The notes: generated by a model from the letters alone, not told the origin. A stretch of DNA of 64,000 nucleotides from an uncultured Flavobacteriales bacterium (GCA_938082505.1 CALLLH010000005.1:1-64000), one strand, 5' to 3'. Positions 8,611 to 17,870 are shown, counted from the first letter of the stretch. A program made the numbers and translations.

Positions 8611-9717
8611 TCACCGCAATGTGCGGGTGAATCTGTCACCCGGCCAGCACCTCACCCATCCTGACAATTCTGCCTCGAGCAAAGCCTTGCGCACGGCCCT
8701 TGGCTCGCTGGCCATTTTTTCGACGACCTCATCAAATGGTCTGGAAACATAGACGTCCAGCGCTCCCATCAAATCTTCATTTGGGCCTGATCCCCTCCCG
8801 GATGCCACACCATGCCATGACTGCAACGCCTGGGCCCATCCCATCGCCTGCGGCAGGTCCATGGGGTCATGCAACAGCTCGGCAACCTGCTCGCGAATCA
8901 GCCGTGCATTGCCGCGCATGGCTTCGGAGCACCAAGCGGGTGCCAAAGCAAAAACCCGTCGGTCGTAATCCTGTGCCAACCGTGCCGTGATGAGGCTCCC
9001 CCCGGGGTCTCCGGACTCCACCACCACCGCCGCTTCAACAAGTCCTGCAATGATCCTGTTTCTCGCTGGAAAAGAGTATTTCGTTGGGGGTGTCCCCCAA
9101 CGGTATTCGGACACCCAGCAACCTCCAGCTTCGAGTATCCGCTCAGCGAGGCGCGCATTGGAACGCGGATGAACCGCATGCAGACCGTGGGCCAAACAAG
9201 CCACCGTTGGAACCGCCATCTCCAATGCCCGGCGGTGGGCTTCGGCGTCAATACCATCTGCCATCCCGCTCACCATGGTCCAATCAAGGTCCCGCATCCC
9301 CGCGAACAGCCCTTCCACCGCCCCCAATCCTACCGTGGATGCCCTTCTTGTGCCCACAACGGCAACCGGTCGCGTCCTCGACAGTACATCCACATCTCCT
9401 TTGACGAACAAAACCCAGGGCGCATCCGGCAATTGAGCCAGCAAATGGGGATAGCCCTCCCGGCCAAGCACCAAGGGCACGATGCCCGCATCCCGCATTG
9501 CCGCCCTTTGCACACATGCCCGGTCACGCGCAGGACCCAGCAAATTCGGAGCGAAGCCCGTCAGCCACGCTCCCAGCCCCACCTCCCGCACCACGCGCAG
9601 CGTCCCTCTGCCGTTGAATCTCGGCAACTGCACCGCTGTCAACCAGTCCAACAACCAATCCTCCAGGTCACCGGATACATATCCGATGAGCGGATCGCGG
9701 AATCCATCATTTGCCAT
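8611..9717 (-). CDS. dprA: DNA-processing protein DprA/Smf
   Basis: Cytosolic protein that binds incoming single-stranded DNA and loads RecA during natural transformation. 368 residues from MANDGFRD. The Rossmann-like DNA-processing core is clear: VAVVGTRRAST, MVSGMADGIDAEAHRRAL, ACLAHGLHAVHPRSN, and TKYSFPARNRIIAGLVEAAVVVES followed by GSLITARLAQDYDRRVFALAP. The C-terminal part contains a short winged-helix-like region. The track ORF extends to 10761, but everything upstream of 9717 is antisense to the TonB receptor gene and was discarded. It converges on the Hpt gene and diverges from the receptor gene. No other competence gene is visible nearby. Confidence 0.94.
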   Translation of the reverse strand: MANDGFRDPLIGYVSGDLEDWLLDWLTAVQLPRFNGRGTLRVVREVGLGAWLTGFAPNLLGPARDRACVQRAAMRDAGIVPLVLGREGYPHLLAQLPDAPWVLFVKGDVDVLSRTRPVAVVGTRRASTVGLGAVEGLFAGMRDLDWTMVSGMADGIDAEAHRRALEMAVPTVACLAHGLHAVHPRSNARLAERILEAGGCWVSEYRWGTPPTKYSFPARNRIIAGLVEAAVVVESGDPGGSLITARLAQDYDRRVFALAPAWCSEAMRGNARLIREQVAELLHDPMDLPQAMGWAQALQSWHGVASGRGSGPNEDLMGALDVYVSRPFDEVVEKMASEPRAVRKALLEAELSGWVRCWPGDRFTRTLR

Positions 9718-9783
9718 GCCTGGCAAAGTGGCCTTGCCCAAGGCAATGTCCTGCCGTCCATTCGCAAACGTCGAGGTTGGCTT

Positions 9784-9791
9784 TACTTTCG
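9784..9791 (+). promoter_or_regulatory. candidate -7 promoter element for TonB receptor
   Basis: TACTTTCG is one base off TAnnTTTG and ends five bases before the ATG. A TTCG lies 19 bases further upstream. If real, the transcript would have almost no leader. The same octamer occurs before the gene at 33940. Confidence 0.3.
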
Positions 9792-9796
9792 ACCTG

Positions 9797-12214
9797 ATGC
9801 GACGCAATGGATCTCCCATCCCCTTCCCCGCCCACTGGCTGAAAGCCGGCTTGATGCTGCTCGGCTTCCTCGCGGTTACGACCGGGTTCGCCCAGACCGT
9901 TCCCATCCTCTCGGGATCCGTGGTCGACGGTACCAATGGAGAAAAGCTACCCGGTGCCGTGGTCATGTTGGGGGCATCCTCCGCGCTGACCGACATCAAT
10001 GGCCAATTCACTGTGCCCCTCGACAAAGAGGGAAACCGAAATCTACGGGTGCGCTTCGTCGGATATGTCGAGTGGTCCAACACCCTCGATGCCTGGCAAG
10101 GAGCGAAAACATTGGCAGTTTCCCTTGAACCTGACGTTGCCCGCATCGGAACGGCCGTCATTTCCGCCGGACGTTTCGAGCAGGACCTGGGCGAAGTCAG
10201 TGTCTCCATCGATGTCCTGCCGCCCGAATTGGTCAACCAAGGGGCTCCGACCAGCGCGGACCAGAGCCTGTCCCGCACACCCGGGGTGACCATCGTCGAC
10301 AGCGAGCCCCAAATCAGGGGAGGGAGCGGATACAGCTTTGGAGCCGGCTCCCGGGTGGCCGTATTGCTCGATGGCCTTCCCGTGCTCAGCGGTGATGCCG
10401 GGCGGCCTACCTGGGGCTTCCTGCCACTCGAGAACCTCGAGCAGGTCGAGATCGTCAAGGGGGCAAGCAGCGTACTGTACGGCTCTTCCGCCCTGAGCGG
10501 CGTCATCCAATTCCGCACCGCATTTCCGGACCCTGAACCTTTGACCCGCATCACGGTCCAGCACGGCGTCCACAGCGACCCGGGGAACGGACGCAAGTAT
10601 TGGAACCAAACCCTGATGCAGAGCAGCACTTCCTGGCTCCATACCCGACGCCTCGCCAATGGCGACGGCCTCAGTTTCGGGGGACAATGGCTCGGCAGCG
10701 ATGGCCACAAGGGGCCCCAGATCAACCCCGCAACAGGATTGGCGCACAGCAGGGGGTACAATCCCTTTACGGTGGACCATTACGATGCAGAACGCCAATG
10801 GCGCGTCAACGGCGCTTGGCAACACGCCCCGAAAAATGGCGGATGGGGGTACGGAATCCGCGGCAACGCGATCTCCGGAGAAGGAATCAGCACCCTCATC
10901 TGGAACAACGCAGACACCGGATTTTACGCCGCCACACCGGGGGCGGATACCCGCACGGTGCAACGCATGGTGACCCTTGACCCCCACGTGGAGCGGGCCG
11001 TCGGACCATGGAACCACCGGCTGCAAGGGCGTTTCCTCCGCCTCATCAACGACAACGACAACAACCAGGCCAACGAATCCTCCACCTGGCAGGCAGAATA
11101 CCGGTCCCGATACCGCAACGAGCATTGGACCGCGACCGGCGGGCTCTATGGACAAGGCACCCGAAGTGTTGCGGAGCTCTACGGAGCAGGGGTGGGCGAC
11201 ACGGTCCATCACGCCGCCAACAGGGCCGCCTACCTCCAGGTCGACGCCGAACCCCATGACAGGGTACACGTGACCTTGGGCAGCCGGTACGAACACTTCG
11301 TGCTCGACAGTGCATCCCAGGGAACCACCGTTTTCCGAGCAGGACTGAACTACCGTTTCGGACAAGCCAGCTTTTTGCGGGCGAGCCTCGGACAGGGCTT
11401 CCGCTTCCCGAGCATCGCGGAGAAGTTCATCCGCACCACGGTGGGAGGCATCAGTGTGTTTCCGTCGCTCGACGTCCGTCCGGAATCCTCCACCAACATG
11501 GAAATCGGCATCAAGCAGGGGTTCCGCTTTGGGCCTGACGGCCAATGGAAAGGCTTCCTCGATGTAGCCGTATTCCAGCAGGATTTCGAAAACTTCATTG
11601 AGTACACCTTCGGTCTTTGGGGCAGCACCGGAAACGGACTGCTCGATCTGGGTTTCAGAAGCGTCAATACCGGAAAGGCGCGGGTCTCGGGGTTGGAGTG
11701 GAGCACCATGGGCCAAGGAGAAACCGGGGCATGGAAAGTCCAGTGGCTCATCGGCCAGACCCTGCTTGACCCCATCAGCCTCACGCCCGACTCCATCTAC
11801 GCGGAATTTCCAACCATTTCCGGCGGTGTCAGCTACGCGTCCACAAGCTCGGATACCACGGACCAGACCCTGAAATACCGCATACTCAACACCTTTCGTT
11901 CCAACCTGAGCATGCAGCACTCCTCCGGATGGACCCTGGGTTGGAACGCTGCCCGAAACACCACCATACGCAACATCGACAAAGCCTTCATCGACATCGA
12001 GAGTCTGGGGTTGCTGGAGTACGGGTTGATTGACTGGTTGGCAGAAAGACCCGAAATCCAATGGCTGCATGACTTCCAATTCGGCCGGAAATTGGATGAC
12101 CATCACCACGTGGAATTGATCGTGCGCAATGCCGCCAACCTCAATTACGCCCTGCGGCCACTCGCCGCAGAAGCCAATCGGCTGTGGTTGGTCCGATACA
12201 CCTTCACTCCTTGA
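9797..12214 (+). CDS. TonB-dependent outer-membrane receptor
   Basis: 805 residues from the ATG at 9797, chosen because it opens a signal peptide (LMLLGFLAVTTGFAQ) whereas the upstream 105 residues of the track ORF overlap dprA and its control region. After the signal comes a carboxypeptidase-regulatory-like domain (ILSGSVVDGTNGEKLPGAV, about 35-115), then the plug (DQSLSRTPGVTI, GSRVAVLLDGLPVLSGD, VEIVKGASSVLYGSSALSGV) and the 22-strand barrel with an aromatic end (RLWLVRYTFTP). These receptors import iron complexes, cobalamin or glycans using TonB energy. No SusD partner is adjacent, so a glycan role is not implied; vitamin or metal uptake is possible. kdsB overlaps its stop codon. Confidence 0.92.
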   Translation: MRRNGSPIPFPAHWLKAGLMLLGFLAVTTGFAQTVPILSGSVVDGTNGEKLPGAVVMLGASSALTDINGQFTVPLDKEGNRNLRVRFVGYVEWSNTLDAWQGAKTLAVSLEPDVARIGTAVISAGRFEQDLGEVSVSIDVLPPELVNQGAPTSADQSLSRTPGVTIVDSEPQIRGGSGYSFGAGSRVAVLLDGLPVLSGDAGRPTWGFLPLENLEQVEIVKGASSVLYGSSALSGVIQFRTAFPDPEPLTRITVQHGVHSDPGNGRKYWNQTLMQSSTSWLHTRRLANGDGLSFGGQWLGSDGHKGPQINPATGLAHSRGYNPFTVDHYDAERQWRVNGAWQHAPKNGGWGYGIRGNAISGEGISTLIWNNADTGFYAATPGADTRTVQRMVTLDPHVERAVGPWNHRLQGRFLRLINDNDNNQANESSTWQAEYRSRYRNEHWTATGGLYGQGTRSVAELYGAGVGDTVHHAANRAAYLQVDAEPHDRVHVTLGSRYEHFVLDSASQGTTVFRAGLNYRFGQASFLRASLGQGFRFPSIAEKFIRTTVGGISVFPSLDVRPESSTNMEIGIKQGFRFGPDGQWKGFLDVAVFQQDFENFIEYTFGLWGSTGNGLLDLGFRSVNTGKARVSGLEWSTMGQGETGAWKVQWLIGQTLLDPISLTPDSIYAEFPTISGGVSYASTSSDTTDQTLKYRILNTFRSNLSMQHSSGWTLGWNAARNTTIRNIDKAFIDIESLGLLEYGLIDWLAERPEIQWLHDFQFGRKLDDHHHVELIVRNAANLNYALRPLAAEANRLWLVRYTFTP

Positions 12215-12930
12215 AGATCATCGCGATCATACCCGCGCGCATGGCATCCTCCCGGCTTCCGGGCAAACCGCTCGCTGAAATCGCTGGAATCCCCATGGTC
12301 GTGCACACCTGGCGTGCCGCCTCACGACACCCGGGCATCGCGCGCGTCATCGTCGCCACGGACGACCAAGCCATCGCCGAGGCCGTCCGCACGGCAGGCG
12401 GCGAGGCCAACATGACCGGCGTTCATGTGTCCGGGACGGACCGGTGCCATGAAGTCTGGTTGGGGCTCGGTTCTCCGGACACCCCGATCCTGAACCTCCA
12501 AGGAGACGAGCCCTTCCCGGATGCCGCACACCTCGATGCCATGTGCACGGCACTCCAACGTGGGACGTGGGATGTGGTGACCCCCATGCGGACCGCCCAT
12601 CCCGGGGAAATCGAACAGCCGGAAAGGGTCAAAGTGGCCACCGACGAGAATGGCCGAGCCCTGTCTTTTTCACGCGCTCCGACGGCCCATCAGGCCACCG
12701 GGGGCATTCACATCGGCATCTACGGATTTGCTCCTGGCATGCTGGGCCATTGCGCCTCATTGCCCGAAGGCCTGCTGGAAAAGAAGGAGAAACTGGAACA
12801 ATTGCGTTGGCTCGAAGCCGGGGTCAGCATTGGCGTTGTCCATGTCACGGATGCAACCGGTCCCGGCTCGGTGGACACCCCTGATGACCTCGAGCGCGTT
12901 CGCAATTGGTACGCCGCCAACAACACCTGA
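12211..12930 (+). CDS. kdsB: 3-deoxy-manno-octulosonate cytidylyltransferase
   Basis: Activates KDO as CMP-KDO for lipopolysaccharide inner core synthesis in the cytosol. Motifs include IIAIIPARMASSRLPGKPL at the N-terminus, VIVATDD, VSGTDRCHEVW, LNLQGDEPF and HIGIYGF; the length from the chosen start (239 residues) fits KdsB. The track uses a GTG at 12184, but conservation begins exactly at the Lys-Ile-Ile after the TTG at 12211. That TTG overlaps the receptor stop (TTGA), so the gene appears to use a rare start and to depend on translational coupling. Its presence shows a KDO-containing LPS. Confidence 0.93.
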   Translation: MKIIAIIPARMASSRLPGKPLAEIAGIPMVVHTWRAASRHPGIARVIVATDDQAIAEAVRTAGGEANMTGVHVSGTDRCHEVWLGLGSPDTPILNLQGDEPFPDAAHLDAMCTALQRGTWDVVTPMRTAHPGEIEQPERVKVATDENGRALSFSRAPTAHQATGGIHIGIYGFAPGMLGHCASLPEGLLEKKEKLEQLRWLEAGVSIGVVHVTDATGPGSVDTPDDLERVRNWYAANNT

Positions 12931-12950
12931 ATGACCATTGTCGGCGTTAC

Positions 12951-12984
12951 TTGGAGGGTAGCAGATATAATCGCCTTATTTTCG
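12951..12984 (+). promoter_or_regulatory. candidate promoter for HU/SPOR gene
   Basis: TTG at 12951, a 23-base spacer and TATTTTCG (one base off TAnnTTTG) ending seven bases before the ATG at 12992. Spacing is at the upper limit for Bacteroidota promoters. Confidence 0.35.
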
Positions 12985-12991
12985 GCTCACT

Positions 12992-14059
12992 ATGGTTTCT
13001 TTCCGGGATACCGAATTCCTGATACAAGCGCTCCCTCTGCTGCTCCATGACCACGATTGCCTGGTCATTCCCAAGTTCGGAGGGTTCGTGGCACACCCGG
13101 TTCCGGCCCGTTTTGACGAGGACAAGGGGGAATGGGTTCCCCCTGGACGCAATGTCGCGTTCAACCCGAAACTCAAGGTGAGGGATGGCCTGCTCGAACA
13201 GGAAATCCGGAGGGCGACAGGATGCCGCAATGAGGCAGCAACGGAACTGATCGACAACGAAGTAGCGGCCTTGCAAGCGCACCTCGAATCCGGAGGTACC
13301 CGTGACATCCCCGGTCTGGGTCGGCTCTACCTGACGGCAAATGGTACCGTAGGATTCGCACCCGAAGCCCGTTTGGGAGAGCGCTATGCCCCCCCTGGAC
13401 TGGGCCGCATTGCTTGGCTCGACCTCCAATCAACACCCGAGGCGAAGGAGGAAACCGAGATCCCGGTCATTCCCGTCGCGGGGAAAGAGACCAACGTCAC
13501 ATCCGAACCGGAACCCGCAGAAGAGGAGGATCAACAAGGGCTGTCGGTCGGACACTGGGCACGTTCGGCTGCGGCCATCCTGCTTCTTCCATTGCTTGTT
13601 GGAGGATCCCTGTGGTGGGGCCAAAGAGACGGCGCCCAATTCGAGATGCTCTCCTTCTCCGAACCCGAACCGACTGACTATCTCCCCCGCATCGAAGGCG
13701 AGGACATCCGGTTTCCGGAAACGGAGGACACCGATGTCCTGGCATTCCTCGATCCGAATGCGCCTGACCTGGATCCCGCATCCTACAATGAAGCGGTCAT
13801 GGTGCTCCCCGTTCCTCAGCCCCTGTCCTCAGGCTGCAGCCACCACGTCATTGCGGGCACATTCACAGAAATGCCCCGCGCTGCCGGTCTGGCGAGGCGC
13901 CTGGAAGCTCTCGGATATGCGACTTCCATCCTGCCCGGTCCTGGTGGAGCTCACCGCGTGTCCTCAGGCTGCTTCAACGATCCTGCAACAGCACTCGAAT
14001 TCCGACAGGGGTTGAAAGCGCTCCACGGAATGGATCAAGCGTGGATTCTCCATCTGTGA
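12992..14059 (+). CDS. HU-CCDC81 and SPOR domain membrane protein
   Basis: 355 residues. The N-terminal 130 residues match the two bacterial HU-CCDC81 domains (HDCLVIPKFGGFVAHPVPA, then VAFNPKLKVRDGLLEQEI and IPGLGRLYLTANG), an HU/IHF fold usually followed by a membrane helix. An acidic linker leads to one transmembrane segment near residues 190-207 (SAAAILLLPLLVGGSLWWG), and an acidic stretch leads to a C-terminal SPOR domain (SHHVIAGTFTEMPRAAGLAR to the end) that binds denuded peptidoglycan at the division site. This suggests a division-associated protein with a nucleic-acid-like fold inside the cell and a wall sensor outside. The domain order is conserved in Bacteroidota; the role is not established. 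Confidence 0.85.
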   Translation: MVSFRDTEFLIQALPLLLHDHDCLVIPKFGGFVAHPVPARFDEDKGEWVPPGRNVAFNPKLKVRDGLLEQEIRRATGCRNEAATELIDNEVAALQAHLESGGTRDIPGLGRLYLTANGTVGFAPEARLGERYAPPGLGRIAWLDLQSTPEAKEETEIPVIPVAGKETNVTSEPEPAEEEDQQGLSVGHWARSAAAILLLPLLVGGSLWWGQRDGAQFEMLSFSEPEPTDYLPRIEGEDIRFPETEDTDVLAFLDPNAPDLDPASYNEAVMVLPVPQPLSSGCSHHVIAGTFTEMPRAAGLARRLEALGYATSILPGPGGAHRVSSGCFNDPATALEFRQGLKALHGMDQAWILHL

Positions 14060-14071
14060 TCCACTGCCGCA

Positions 14072-14746
14072 ATGCCCAGCCAAGCCCTTTTCCCGATTGA
14101 TTGGAAACAACTGGATCACATTGTACTGGATTTCGGTGGCGTGCTCTATGAGTTGGACTACGACCGAACCATCCATGCCTTCGCAAGGTTGGGCTTGGAC
14201 AATTTCGGAGAGCGGTTCAATCCAAAGCTTCAGGATACCCTGTTCGATAGCCTAGAATGCGGGGAAATCAGCGAAGAGGATTTCCTGAATTCTCTGAAAA
14301 ATCATTGCTCCCCTGAAACTGAAGTAGAAGACGTCCGCAAGGCTTGGAACGCCATGCTCCTCGGGTTGCGCCCCAACGCACTGCCCTGGTTGGAGTCCTT
14401 GGGTCAGTATTTCGATCTGCTCCTGTTCAGCAATACCAACGCCATCCATGCATCGCACTTCGAACAGGACATCCTGGGTACCAAGGGCCGTCGTTTCTCA
14501 GAGAGTTTCAGGCAAATCATATACAGCCATCGTTTGGGCCTGAGAAAGCCCGAAACAGAGGCCTTCGTGCAAGTGGCCACTCAGTTTGAGCTCAATCCCG
14601 AGAAAACCCTGTTCATCGACGACAACAAGGGCAATGTTGCCGGAGCCATTTCCGCCGGCTGGTCAGCGGTGCATTTCGACATTCTCCACCACTCGCTCCC
14701 GCGTTTCCTTCGAGGCATCGGATACGAGGACTTCCTCAACGACTGA
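14072..14746 (+). CDS. HAD superfamily hydrolase (subfamily IA, YihX-like)
   Basis: 224-residue haloacid-dehalogenase-type hydrolase, probably a small-molecule phosphatase. The nucleophile loop is IVLDFGGVLYELD (Asp near residue 20), motif II is LLLFSNTNA (Ser/Thr equivalent), motif III is LGLRKPETEAF (Lys) and motif IV is LFIDDNKGNVAGAISAGW (two Asp). All four catalytic motifs are present and spaced normally, with a helical cap inserted after motif I as in subfamily IA. It starts 12 bases after the HU/SPOR gene and is probably co-transcribed. The substrate cannot be told from sequence. Confidence 0.88.
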   Translation: MPSQALFPIDWKQLDHIVLDFGGVLYELDYDRTIHAFARLGLDNFGERFNPKLQDTLFDSLECGEISEEDFLNSLKNHCSPETEVEDVRKAWNAMLLGLRPNALPWLESLGQYFDLLLFSNTNAIHASHFEQDILGTKGRRFSESFRQIIYSHRLGLRKPETEAFVQVATQFELNPEKTLFIDDNKGNVAGAISAGWSAVHFDILHHSLPRFLRGIGYEDFLND

Positions 14747-14761
14747 CCGCACGGCCGGACT

Positions 14762-16204
14762 TCAGTGCCACATCCCCTTACCCGTGCCGAGGTCGTTCTT
14801 TCGGCGCCGCTTCTTGTCCTTGGCATAACCCATATCGAAAGAGAGGCCCGCTTGGCCTTGCATGTGCCGCGACTCCAGCGGCAGCAGGAAGCCCGGCACG
14901 TGCCGTGAAGAGATGGACAACCGTATGGGCCCACCGCGCAGGGACAATCCGCCCCCCCACAGCCAACCACCTTGATGATACTGGGCCTGCGCATGCACCG
15001 TGACATTGCCGCGCAGACGATAGGTCAGGCCGAACAATCCACCCTCCCTGACGCGACCAAAGCTGAACTGCCTGTATGCCAGTGCACTGACCTCCAGCGA
15101 TTCATGGGGCCGAAACCGAATCCCGAATCTCCATGTCTCACGGATGCGCGTATCGAATGCTGCCGCAACGCCAGGCGTTGACTGCACCGAAAAAGCCCCG
15201 GATAAGGAGTCCTGCATCCCAGCCTGCCAATCCTCGAAGAGGTTTGGCACGGAGTCCAGGGACACGGAGTCCAATCCATTGTACTCCTCCACCAGATCAA
15301 TGCCTTCCAGCACGAAGTTGGACGGGTCCAACTGCTTCCCGGAAAGCGACTCCAACCAGCGCAGCCCTCCACGGCCCTCCACGGCACCCTCCAGCTCCAC
15401 CTTGGGCGTCAAGCGCCAACGGAATCCATAATCGAAAGCCACTCCGGCACCGATGGTTTCGGGCACACCTCCGTCTCCTGGCAACGCCACCTCAACGCCA
15501 GCCAGCAGAGAGTCCAGGTCTAGCCCGGCTGAATTCAAGGTCGCCTGGCCAGACAAATCCCAGCTGTAATCAAGGGTATCCGTAGTCCAGACCGCATCGA
15601 AATCCTCGAGCCCGAAAGCAGCGACGCCGTTGAGCAAGTGGATTCCCCAGCCCAACCAAAGTTTGTCCTCCTTGGCCATGGCCCCGACACTCAGTCCATG
15701 GTCGAGGTAGGCCTGAGCATTGAATCCGAATTCCGAAAATGAAATGGGCCGGCCGATGTTGTCGGGGTGCCCGTTGCCCCTCCATGCAACATCAAACAAA
15801 TCCCGGTCATAGGAAAATTGCTGTTCGGCGACAACCCGGCTGCGCAATCTGAATTCAAACCGCTCCTTTTCCCGGAAACCGAGAGAGAACAGGGGAACCT
15901 CACTCCTCAACCCCAAAGTTTCGAATGGATCCATGCTTTCGAGCAGTGCCATCGGGTCCACCGCCCCGTCCTGGCCGATGAAGTCGATGTACCGGGGTCC
16001 GGAATGGTCCACCTCCAACTGGAATCCCGAAAGCCCCCCGATCAGGAGGTGACTCCCGGATGGGTGCAGGATGGCCGGATTGCTCCATCCGGCCTGCCCC
16101 CATTCGGGCAAAATCTCCATGGGTCCCAACTGTGCGCGCAAACCGACAGAGGGAACCGAGACAAGCACGAGCCACAAGGCGACTTTGAATCTGATCCTCC
16201 CCAT
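14762..16204 (-). CDS. DUF5723-type outer-membrane protein
   Basis: 480 residues with a signal peptide (VALWLVLVSVPSVGLRAQ) and a body of alternating amphipathic strands separated by short turns, as in an outer-membrane beta-barrel. The N-terminal SNPAILHPSGSHLLIGGLSGFQ and the middle GRPISFSEFGFNAQAYLDHGLSVGA follow the pattern of the Bacteroidota DUF5723 family, which is annotated only as putative outer-membrane protein. The extreme C-terminus is basic (KDKKRRRKNDLGTGKGMWH) rather than the usual terminal aromatic strand. Its start is one base after the stop of the upstream lipoprotein gene, so the two form an operon. No function is known. Confidence 0.72.
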   Translation of the reverse strand: MGRIRFKVALWLVLVSVPSVGLRAQLGPMEILPEWGQAGWSNPAILHPSGSHLLIGGLSGFQLEVDHSGPRYIDFIGQDGAVDPMALLESMDPFETLGLRSEVPLFSLGFREKERFEFRLRSRVVAEQQFSYDRDLFDVAWRGNGHPDNIGRPISFSEFGFNAQAYLDHGLSVGAMAKEDKLWLGWGIHLLNGVAAFGLEDFDAVWTTDTLDYSWDLSGQATLNSAGLDLDSLLAGVEVALPGDGGVPETIGAGVAFDYGFRWRLTPKVELEGAVEGRGGLRWLESLSGKQLDPSNFVLEGIDLVEEYNGLDSVSLDSVPNLFEDWQAGMQDSLSGAFSVQSTPGVAAAFDTRIRETWRFGIRFRPHESLEVSALAYRQFSFGRVREGGLFGLTYRLRGNVTVHAQAQYHQGGWLWGGGLSLRGGPIRLSISSRHVPGFLLPLESRHMQGQAGLSFDMGYAKDKKRRRKNDLGTGKGMWH

Positions 16205-16205
16205 C

Positions 16206-17864
16206 CTACTGTGCGATCCTCAAGAACAACTTGGCCCCTAGCTCCATTCCGAGGCCCTGATCCTGCGTCAACCGGACCATCGAGCCTTGATCAGCATCGG
16301 CGGTGGCGGACCACGCCCGAAGCACCGCGTACTCCACCGTCCTCAACACATCCGCCCGTTCCCAATCAAAGAAGAAATCATGGACGAATACCGCGGGCTC
16401 CACGGGAAGCCCGTCTGAATCCACCTCAGGCACGGAAAACAAAGCCAAGGGAGACAGGGAGAGGCTGTCGACCGCCATGCCATTGGAGTCAAGCAGGACC
16501 ACGGCAACATCCACCCCGAAGGGAAAGCCGTTGTGCAGAATGAGCCGCAACTCAGCGGAATCCAGTTCAACCACCTCATCCTCCAGCCCAAGTGAAAGCT
16601 CGAGCGTGTCCCGGAAATCCAATTGACCCACACGGAGCGCCAAGGGAATCTCCGCACTGAACTCCGCCGTCACGTATCCATCCGCATCGACGAAATTGGG
16701 TGCGGAAAGGTTCACCCCGTTTGGATTGGCGCGGACCCAAGCCGACAATTCAAGCTCGCGCGGCTCCACACTGAACAGTGACGTGACGTTGCTGTTCGTC
16801 TCATCGATGGTCCAGCTCACTTCCGAAGGCGATTGCACGCTTCCTTGGGCCGGAGGCACCAACAAAGGTCCTGTCTCGGCGTTCAACTCAACGACCACGA
16901 CCCCCCCTTCCAGGGCCCTCAATTCCACTGAATCCAAAATCGCTTCCACTCCGAACGCATTGGTGATGTCCAAGGTGACGGAAGCCTGCTCAATCTCGAC
17001 ACCGGCCACTGTAAAACGCTCGTCAACCCAATCAAACGTGGTGGTCCCCTCCTCGAGGAGGATGTTGGAAGAACCAAAGTCGCCCTCAACACGCTCGAAT
17101 ACGAGGTCTTCCATGATGAACTCGGCAGACAGGGCCTCACCGGCCACTGCCGTATGTGCTTCATCGTTGATGACGAAAACATCGAAAAAAGCCGTGATCA
17201 GATTCGTGTCCTGAACGTTGGGGTTTTCCGGGAGGATGCGCCAGTTGGAGAGGTCCTCCGTGAATTGGAGCGGTCCGTTGGACAACATCTCCGACGTCCA
17301 CACGGCCGACCAAGGCATGCCGACCGGATCGAGCAGGTTGGGTATGGTGATCTGGCCCTCCACTTCATCACCGAGCGTGGATTCCACAGTGAAGGACAGG
17401 TGACCTTGTGCCAGGTCCACAGAGGAAATCAGCGCTCCGGGAGGGTTGTCGACAATCATCTCCGCCAGGAGGGTGTCGGACAAAGGGATCACGGTGCCTG
17501 CAGAGGTGATGTTGATGGCCGAAGCAAGGGCATCATCCAGCACCAGGTCCGCCGATTTCAGCACATCCGGAATCTCCAGCCATTCCTCTGCCAGTGTTCC
17601 GGAAAATGACTCGGAATAAACGAAGACCAATTGGCCTCCTCCCCCATCCACGATGGGCACCGTATCCAGGTTGTTCGAGAGCAACTCGAGGACATCCGAC
17701 AAATCGAATCGGGTATCCACGAGGGGGACGGCCATCACCGGCGTCCAGTCGGGCACGCTGAACTCTTCCGCCGGCTTCTCGCAAGCCGTCAACAACAGCG
17801 CCACCAACACCCCCAAGACCCCTTGAAGGGCCCTCACTCCCCGGAAAACACTCGCTGTTGGCAT
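16206..17864 (-). CDS. large predicted lipoprotein of unknown function
   Basis: 552 residues with a clear lipoprotein signal (VLGVLVALLLTAC, lipobox LLTAC near residue 29). The mature part is strongly acidic and beta-rich, with internal repeats of a WxxxxxxxPLVDTxxDLSDVL / VELDSAELRLILHNGFPFGVDVAVVLLDS type; the latter strand pattern, with a phrase on a hydrophobic face, resembles LEA-like beta-sandwich domains. I do not recognise a named family. The start at 17864 was chosen over the track start because it gives a normal signal-peptide length and lies six bases from a perfect -7 element. It is transcribed ahead of the DUF5723 barrel gene with one base between them, suggesting an outer-membrane lipoprotein-barrel pair. 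Confidence 0.65.
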   Translation of the reverse strand: MPTASVFRGVRALQGVLGVLVALLLTACEKPAEEFSVPDWTPVMAVPLVDTRFDLSDVLELLSNNLDTVPIVDGGGGQLVFVYSESFSGTLAEEWLEIPDVLKSADLVLDDALASAINITSAGTVIPLSDTLLAEMIVDNPPGALISSVDLAQGHLSFTVESTLGDEVEGQITIPNLLDPVGMPWSAVWTSEMLSNGPLQFTEDLSNWRILPENPNVQDTNLITAFFDVFVINDEAHTAVAGEALSAEFIMEDLVFERVEGDFGSSNILLEEGTTTFDWVDERFTVAGVEIEQASVTLDITNAFGVEAILDSVELRALEGGVVVVELNAETGPLLVPPAQGSVQSPSEVSWTIDETNSNVTSLFSVEPRELELSAWVRANPNGVNLSAPNFVDADGYVTAEFSAEIPLALRVGQLDFRDTLELSLGLEDEVVELDSAELRLILHNGFPFGVDVAVVLLDSNGMAVDSLSLSPLALFSVPEVDSDGLPVEPAVFVHDFFFDWERADVLRTVEYAVLRAWSATADADQGSMVRLTQDQGLGMELGAKLFLRIAQ

Positions 17865-17870
17865 GGTCAG

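Noticed and set aside
8606-8630. Stem TCACCGCA/TGCGGGTGA between the Hpt and dprA genes
   Set aside because: It has a bulge, lies within the dprA coding end and lacks a T-run.
9718-10761. 348-residue N-terminal extension of the dprA ORF
   Set aside because: It is antisense to the TonB receptor and has none of the DprA family features.
10043-12109. 688-residue minus-strand ORF
   Set aside because: Shadow of the TonB receptor gene; composition is not protein-like.
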